From an uncultured Ruminococcus sp. (GTDB taxonomy: Bacteria; Bacillota; Clostridia; Oscillospirales; Ruminococcaceae): 8,362 nucleotides of DNA. The position numbers and the translations under genes were made by a program. A model generated the notes under the pieces. It worked only from the letters and a program-made list of their open reading frames with translations, did no database searches and was not told where the DNA came from. Location of the stretch: the NCBI GenBank assembly GCA_947178195.1, contig CAMWXM010000120.1, forward strand, positions 1-8,362, given 5' to 3'. This document shows, in pieces, positions 6,081 to 8,362 of the stretch; position 1 is the stretch's first letter, and each line of letters opens with the position of its first letter.

Positions 6081-6800
6081 ATGTTAAGAATAGCAATAAT
6101 TGACGATGAAAAGAATATATGCACACAGGTGGAAAATTTTTTAACTGAAATTGCCAAAGAACATAACGTTCAGATTGAGGTAGATGTATATTATAACGGC
6201 AGACAGCTATGTGAGCATCTGAACAGCGGCGAGTTTTACGACCTTATTTTTCTTGATATTGAAATGGAAGGCTTTTCGGGTATTGACGTAAGCCATAATA
6301 TCCGTAATATTATGAAAAACGAATCTACGCAGATAGCATATATTTCCGGTAATAAAGAGTATGCCATAGAAATTTTTGAATATGATCCTTTATATTTTTT
6401 ACATAAGCCGCTGAACCGTGAAAAAATTGAAAAAGTGTTTGTAAGACTTATACACAGGCTTCATCTGAAAGCGGAAGCTTTTTCCTATAAGTCAGGATAT
6501 GAGACTGCTAAAATTTCCATAAAGGATATTATATATTTTGAAAGCAGCGACCATAAGATAATTATTCATTACTATGCTAATGATCTTTACAAAAAGGATT
6601 GCTTTTACGGTCTGTTGGATCATATACAGCGTCAGCTTGAGACATATCAATTTTTGAGAATACATAAAACATATCTGGTCAATCCGATTTACATAAAAAA
6701 GTATACCTATGACAAAATACAGATGTCGACTGAAATAGTTTTGCCTATAGCTCAATCAAAAAGAAAAGATGTACGTGCAGCACAATTCAGGCTTGACTGA
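6081..6800 (+). CDS. Second LytTR-family response regulator, no adjacent kinase
   Basis: A TTG at 6057 is in frame, but ATG at 6081 is preferred: AGAAGGA ends 7 bases before it and the receiver begins at once with 'MLRIAIIDDE'. That gives 239 aa. Receiver landmarks are D8-D9, phosphoacceptor D59 in 'FLDIEME', S89 and K109-P110. The LytTR domain runs from about 140 to 237, with 'IIYFESSDHKIIIHYY' and 'FLRIHKTYLVNP' (191-202). It is related to the regulator at 2761 but clearly diverged, so it is not a recent duplicate. No kinase follows, and the next genes point the other way. It may be served by the kinase at 3471 or by one encoded elsewhere. Its position next to the surface-protein gene suggests the same regulon. 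It probably binds tandem repeats, possibly the pair at 4874-4906. Its transcript has no terminator until 7213-7245. Confidence 0.92.
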   Translation: MLRIAIIDDEKNICTQVENFLTEIAKEHNVQIEVDVYYNGRQLCEHLNSGEFYDLIFLDIEMEGFSGIDVSHNIRNIMKNESTQIAYISGNKEYAIEIFEYDPLYFLHKPLNREKIEKVFVRLIHRLHLKAEAFSYKSGYETAKISIKDIIYFESSDHKIIIHYYANDLYKKDCFYGLLDHIQRQLETYQFLRIHKTYLVNPIYIKKYTYDKIQMSTEIVLPIAQSKRKDVRAAQFRLD

Positions 6801-6816
6801 GGCTGACGGCGTTGTC

Positions 6817-7071
6817 CTATAACAGAAGATTTACAGCCATTATAAGTGCGGCGCCGGGAATGCCCATAACAAGAGATACAGTCGTATTGAATAAATTTAA
6901 AGGCGGTGCAAAGCCGATGTTATCTCCGTAATAGTGAAGCAATATAAGTGCGGCAGCGCCGGAGACCATTCCTATAATGGCTGATTTGATAGTTTTTTTT
7001 CTTCTGGCATAAAATCTGAGCATTATAAGTCCGGCAACGATCCATATCAATTTAAAAATATAATCATTCAT
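6817..7071 (-). CDS. bofA: BofA-family pro-sigma-K processing inhibitor
   Basis: This 84-aa protein starts at the ATG at 7071, chosen because GGAGGA lies 6 bases upstream. An upstream in-frame ATG at 7107 would overlap the preceding gene. It matches BofA in length (about 87 aa in Bacillus) and in its C-terminal signature 'PPLNLFNTTVSLVMGIPG' (56-73). Hydrophobic helices lie near 4-20, 28-47 and 63-84. In Bacillus subtilis, BofA sits in the outer forespore membrane with SpoIVFA and holds the intramembrane protease SpoIVFB inactive, delaying pro-sigma-K cleavage. In clostridia its role is less settled. It is the last of three closely spaced minus-strand genes (16-bp gap). It converges on the LytTR regulator with only 16 bp between the stops and no terminator between them. 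It indicates a spore-forming lineage. Confidence 0.9.
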   Translation of the reverse strand: MNDYIFKLIWIVAGLIMLRFYARRKKTIKSAIIGMVSGAAALILLHYYGDNIGFAPPLNLFNTTVSLVMGIPGAALIMAVNLLL

Positions 7072-7087
7072 TTTATTTCCTCCATTT

Positions 7088-7420
7088 TTACATAATGATA
7101 TATCCAAGAGCTAATAAAAGCTTTATGTCTACTCCTTCTTTAGCAAGAATTACAATTAAAATTATTATAATTAATTTATCGTTATCCGCCATTCCGCCGG
7201 ATAACAGACCTGACAGCAATCCGCTTAAAGGATTGCTGTTTTTTTCTTTTGTTCTCATATTATTTTCACAGTTGTTATCCTGCATCGGCTCATTGTCAGG
7301 CTCTGGAGGCCTATCGGCTTGTACATTATTTTTTATATTATTTGCATGGTTATGCATTTCCCTTGATCTTCTTAGTGCGTCATTTCGCATAGAATCAATT
7401 TCCGACTGGCTATAATTCAC
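7088..7420 (-). CDS. Conserved clostridial protein with charged N-terminus and C-terminal membrane segment
   Basis: This 110-aa protein starts at GTG (7420), with GAGGGAA just upstream. The N-terminus 'MNYSQSEIDSMRNDALRRSREMH' is predicted helical and charged. A polar Asn/Pro-rich stretch follows (30-62), then 'NPLSGLLSGLLSGG' (63-76), and a hydrophobic C-terminal pair, 'KLIIIILIVILAKEGVDIKLLLALGYII' (82-109), which could be one hairpin or two short membrane segments. I recognise it as a type of hypothetical protein found in clostridia beside its upstream neighbour, but no function is known to me. It lies 15 bp after that neighbour and 16 bp before bofA, so a sporulation role is inferred from context only. 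Its coding sequence contains a strong opposite-strand terminator at 7213-7245, which encodes the 'NSNPLSGLLS' part. Confidence 0.82.
   Translation of the reverse strand: MNYSQSEIDSMRNDALRRSREMHNHANNIKNNVQADRPPEPDNEPMQDNNCENNMRTKEKNSNPLSGLLSGLLSGGMADNDKLIIIILIVILAKEGVDIKLLLALGYIIM
7213..7245 (+). terminator. Plus-strand intrinsic terminator inside an opposing gene
   Basis: ACAGCAATCC (7213-7222), loop GCTTAAA (7223-7229), GGATTGCTGT (7230-7239), followed by T-rich TTTTTT (7240-7245) and CTTTT: a perfect 10-bp stem with a U-tract on the plus strand only. It lies about 410 bp beyond the stop at 6800 and is the first terminator met by rightward transcription. On the minus strand the hairpin lacks a U-tract, so it should not stop the operon that contains it. 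Confidence 0.72.
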
Positions 7421-7435
7421 GGCTTTCCCTCATTT

Positions 7436-7810
7436 CTAAAATAAATCTTCAAGCAGTCCACTTTCCTTTAAAACATTCCAGACAGCCAGAAGCCTTAATA
7501 TTTTTACCGCTTTATCAACACGTTCCTGGCGTTCTTTTTTTAAAAGCGGCTTCAGCGCAATAAGCAGGTCTGCATTTTTATCATTTTCCGTTTTGCTCAT
7601 GATTTCCTGCATCTGCATAAGCTTTGAAATATCAAAACCCAGCATATCGCTCATGTCGCCGCCGACAGGAGCAGTATTATTATCATTATTATTATCACTG
7701 CTGCTTTCGCTTTCGTCAGAAGAGGAAAACATCTGCGCAAGCTCGTTTAACTGCTTCATACTTTCCTTATCTGAAAGAAGCTCTTTGATTTTTGCTGTCA
7801 TATCTTCCAT
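7436..7810 (-). CDS. Conserved clostridial acidic/helical protein of unknown function
   Basis: This 124-aa protein starts at the ATG at 7810, with GGGGAG about 10 bases upstream. The N-terminus 'KIKELLSDKESMKQLNELAQMF' (7-28) is helical. A Ser/Asp/Asn-rich low-complexity stretch (29-48) follows, then 'DMLGFDISKLMQMQEIMSK' (55-73) and the best-conserved part, 'DKNADLLIALKPLLKKERQERVDKAVKILRLLAVWNVLKESGLL' (77-120). No membrane segment or enzyme motif is visible. The pattern is familiar from hypothetical proteins of spore-forming clostridia that sit next to the 110-aa family encoded downstream, but no role is known to me. It heads a compact operon with that protein and BofA. No confident promoter was found: a TATAAT on the minus strand at 7884-7879 lacks a good -35. 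Its leader overlaps the cloverleaf element at 7848-8054. Confidence 0.82.
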   Translation of the reverse strand: MEDMTAKIKELLSDKESMKQLNELAQMFSSSDESESSSDNNNDNNTAPVGGDMSDMLGFDISKLMQMQEIMSKTENDKNADLLIALKPLLKKERQERVDKAVKILRLLAVWNVLKESGLLEDLF

Positions 7811-7841
7811 AGCAGATATTCTCCCCTTTTCACGAAATTAT

Positions 7842-7861
7842 CCGGCAGGGGCGTCTGCCGG
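7842..7861. other. Local hairpin that competes with the cloverleaf closing stem
   Basis: CCGGCAG (7842-7848), loop GGGCGT, CTGCCGG (7855-7861): a perfect 7-bp GC-rich stem. Its 3' arm shares bases with the outer stem (7848-7858) and the first inner stem of the 207-bp element, so only one can form at a time. There is no T-run on either side, so it is not an intrinsic terminator. Confidence 0.6.
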
Positions 7862-8054
7862 CGTTTCAAAGCAGGGACATTATAATCTTTAAATTTATTG
7901 TTTTCTGCTTTGAAACGCCTCGGCGCAGGGATAAATTTCATTTTGTTTAACTGATATTATAATTTTTAAATATTCTGTTACTTAAATACATTCATAAATT
8001 CCCCTGTGCCTTGACCTATCGAAGCCTTTAGCTTCGATAGGTTGCAGACGCCCC
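7848..8054. repeat. 207-bp cloverleaf of nested inverted repeats (structured RNA or miniature mobile element)
   Basis: The outer arms GGGGCGTCTGC (7848-7858) and GCAGACGCCCC (8044-8054) are perfect 11-bp inverted repeats. Inside are three stems. The first is GGCGTTTCAAAGCAG (7860-7874) with its exact 15-bp complement (7905-7919). The second is GGCGCAGGG (7922-7930) with CCCTGTGCC (8002-8010), continuing as AATTT/AAATT. The third is ACCTATCGAAGC (8014-8025) with GCTTCGATAGGT (8031-8042), a perfect 12-bp stem. Junctions are only 1, 2, 3 and 1 bases, giving a tight four-way junction. Non-Watson-Crick positions (7925/8007, 7875-7876/7903-7904, 8013/8043) are G-U on the plus strand but A-C on the minus strand, which mildly favours a plus-strand RNA. 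It fills the gap between two co-oriented genes. No target-site duplication or transposase was found. Confidence 0.75.
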
Positions 8055-8058
8055 ATTC

Positions 8059-8304
8059 TTATTTCTCACCGGTAATTTTTTTATATAACGCTTGAGCCTG
8101 AGGCGTTGAAATGATTTTTTCCATAAGCTTAGGATTATTCATGACCGTCTTAAATTTCTGTGATTCTTCTTTTCCCATGCCGTTCAGTGCGGCATCAAAT
8201 TTACCTTCTTCAAGCTGACGCTTTAAAGTATCTGCCGGAACATTGATCTTTTTGCTCACTACTTTTAAAAGTTCATCAGCTTTTTTGGGATCGATTTTTG
8301 CCAT
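8059..8304 (-). CDS. Small conserved clostridial protein of unknown function
   Basis: This 81-aa soluble protein starts at the ATG at 8304, with AGAGG about 9 bases upstream. It reads as several short helices: 'KKADELLKVVSKKINVPADTLKRQLEEGKFDAAL' (7-40) followed by 'FKTVMNNPKLMEKIISTPQAQALYKKITG' (51-79). The 'NNP.LMEKI.STPQAQALYKK' ending is a pattern I associate with small hypothetical proteins of clostridia, but I know no function. It is co-oriented with the three genes ending in bofA and separated from them by the 207-bp cloverleaf element. That element may therefore sit in its 3' untranslated region or may have been inserted between genes that were once adjacent. No standard terminator follows: the 12-bp hairpin 17 bp downstream has no U-tract on the minus strand. 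Confidence 0.85.
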   Translation of the reverse strand: MAKIDPKKADELLKVVSKKINVPADTLKRQLEEGKFDAALNGMGKEESQKFKTVMNNPKLMEKIISTPQAQALYKKITGEK

Positions 8305-8362
8305 AAGTATAAACCTCTCTTAAAAATTTATTTTTTGTGTCCGAAAAACATTGTAATTATTC

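Noticed and set aside
6849..6856. CGGCGCCG palindrome
   Set aside because: It lies in bofA codons for Gly-Ala-Ala and is short enough to be incidental.
6966..7000. CCATT/AATGG hairpin followed by a run of eight T on the plus strand inside bofA
   Set aside because: The T-run begins 12 bases after a 5-bp stem; intrinsic terminators need the tract directly after the stem.
7095..7415. Plus-strand 106-codon open frame across the minus-strand genes
   Set aside because: It lies antisense to a gene with a good ribosome binding site and a recognised sequence pattern, and a plus-strand terminator falls in its middle.
7879..7907. Minus-strand TATAAT in the cloverleaf as promoter of the 124-aa operon
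   Set aside because: The hexamer at the correct distance is CAGAAA, a poor -35, and the TATAAT is part of a palindrome present on both strands.
8014..8042. 12-bp hairpin as terminator of the 81-aa gene
   Set aside because: The stem is strong, but neither strand has a U-tract after it, and it fits better as one arm of the cloverleaf.
8350..8355. TACAAT on the minus strand as a -10 for the 81-aa gene
   Set aside because: The position is plausible, but the matching -35 would lie outside the window and cannot be checked.

Overview
This AT-rich window looks like a chromosome segment from an endospore-forming clostridial Firmicute, probably a Ruminococcus-like gut anaerobe. The evidence is strong AGGAGG-type ribosome binding sites, a BofA sporulation protein, AgrC/VirS-type signalling, and a Thr-rich surface protein with a SPKTG sorting signal. 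No tRNA, rRNA, CRISPR array, transposase or phage gene was seen.

Layout. (1) 31-2676 (+): three closely spaced envelope genes. They encode a membrane-anchored DUF4163/DUF3298-type protein, a small single-pass membrane protein, and a lipoprotein whose start is a TTG at 1660. (2) 2696-4811 (+): a promoter followed by a translationally coupled LytTR response regulator and a GHKL sensor kinase. Order and sizes resemble Clostridium perfringens VirR/VirS. (3) 4812-5133: a 322-bp control region. It has two near-identical 12-bp boxes 21 bp apart, a consensus extended -10 promoter, a 22-bp dyad, a second promoter, and a leader with two mutually exclusive hairpins. (4) 5134-5988 (+): a secreted, probably wall-anchored protein of unknown function. 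(5) 6022-6800 (+): a promoter and a second, kinase-less LytTR regulator. (6) 6817-8304 (-): a convergent cluster of four short genes: an 81-aa conserved protein, 124-aa and 110-aa conserved clostridial proteins, and BofA.

How the parts may work together (inference): the kinase reads an unknown signal and phosphorylates the first LytTR regulator. That regulator would bind the tandem boxes at 4874-4906 and switch on the surface protein from a strong promoter. The second regulator may share this target or feed back on it.

Two structures stand out in the minus-strand half. A near-ideal plus-strand terminator (7213-7245) sits inside the opposing 110-aa gene, so transcripts of the second regulator may run antisense through bofA before stopping. 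Between the 81-aa and 124-aa genes, 7848-8054 consists almost wholly of nested inverted repeats that fold into a four-way cloverleaf. It is either an undescribed structured RNA or a miniature mobile element, and is the best candidate for something new here.
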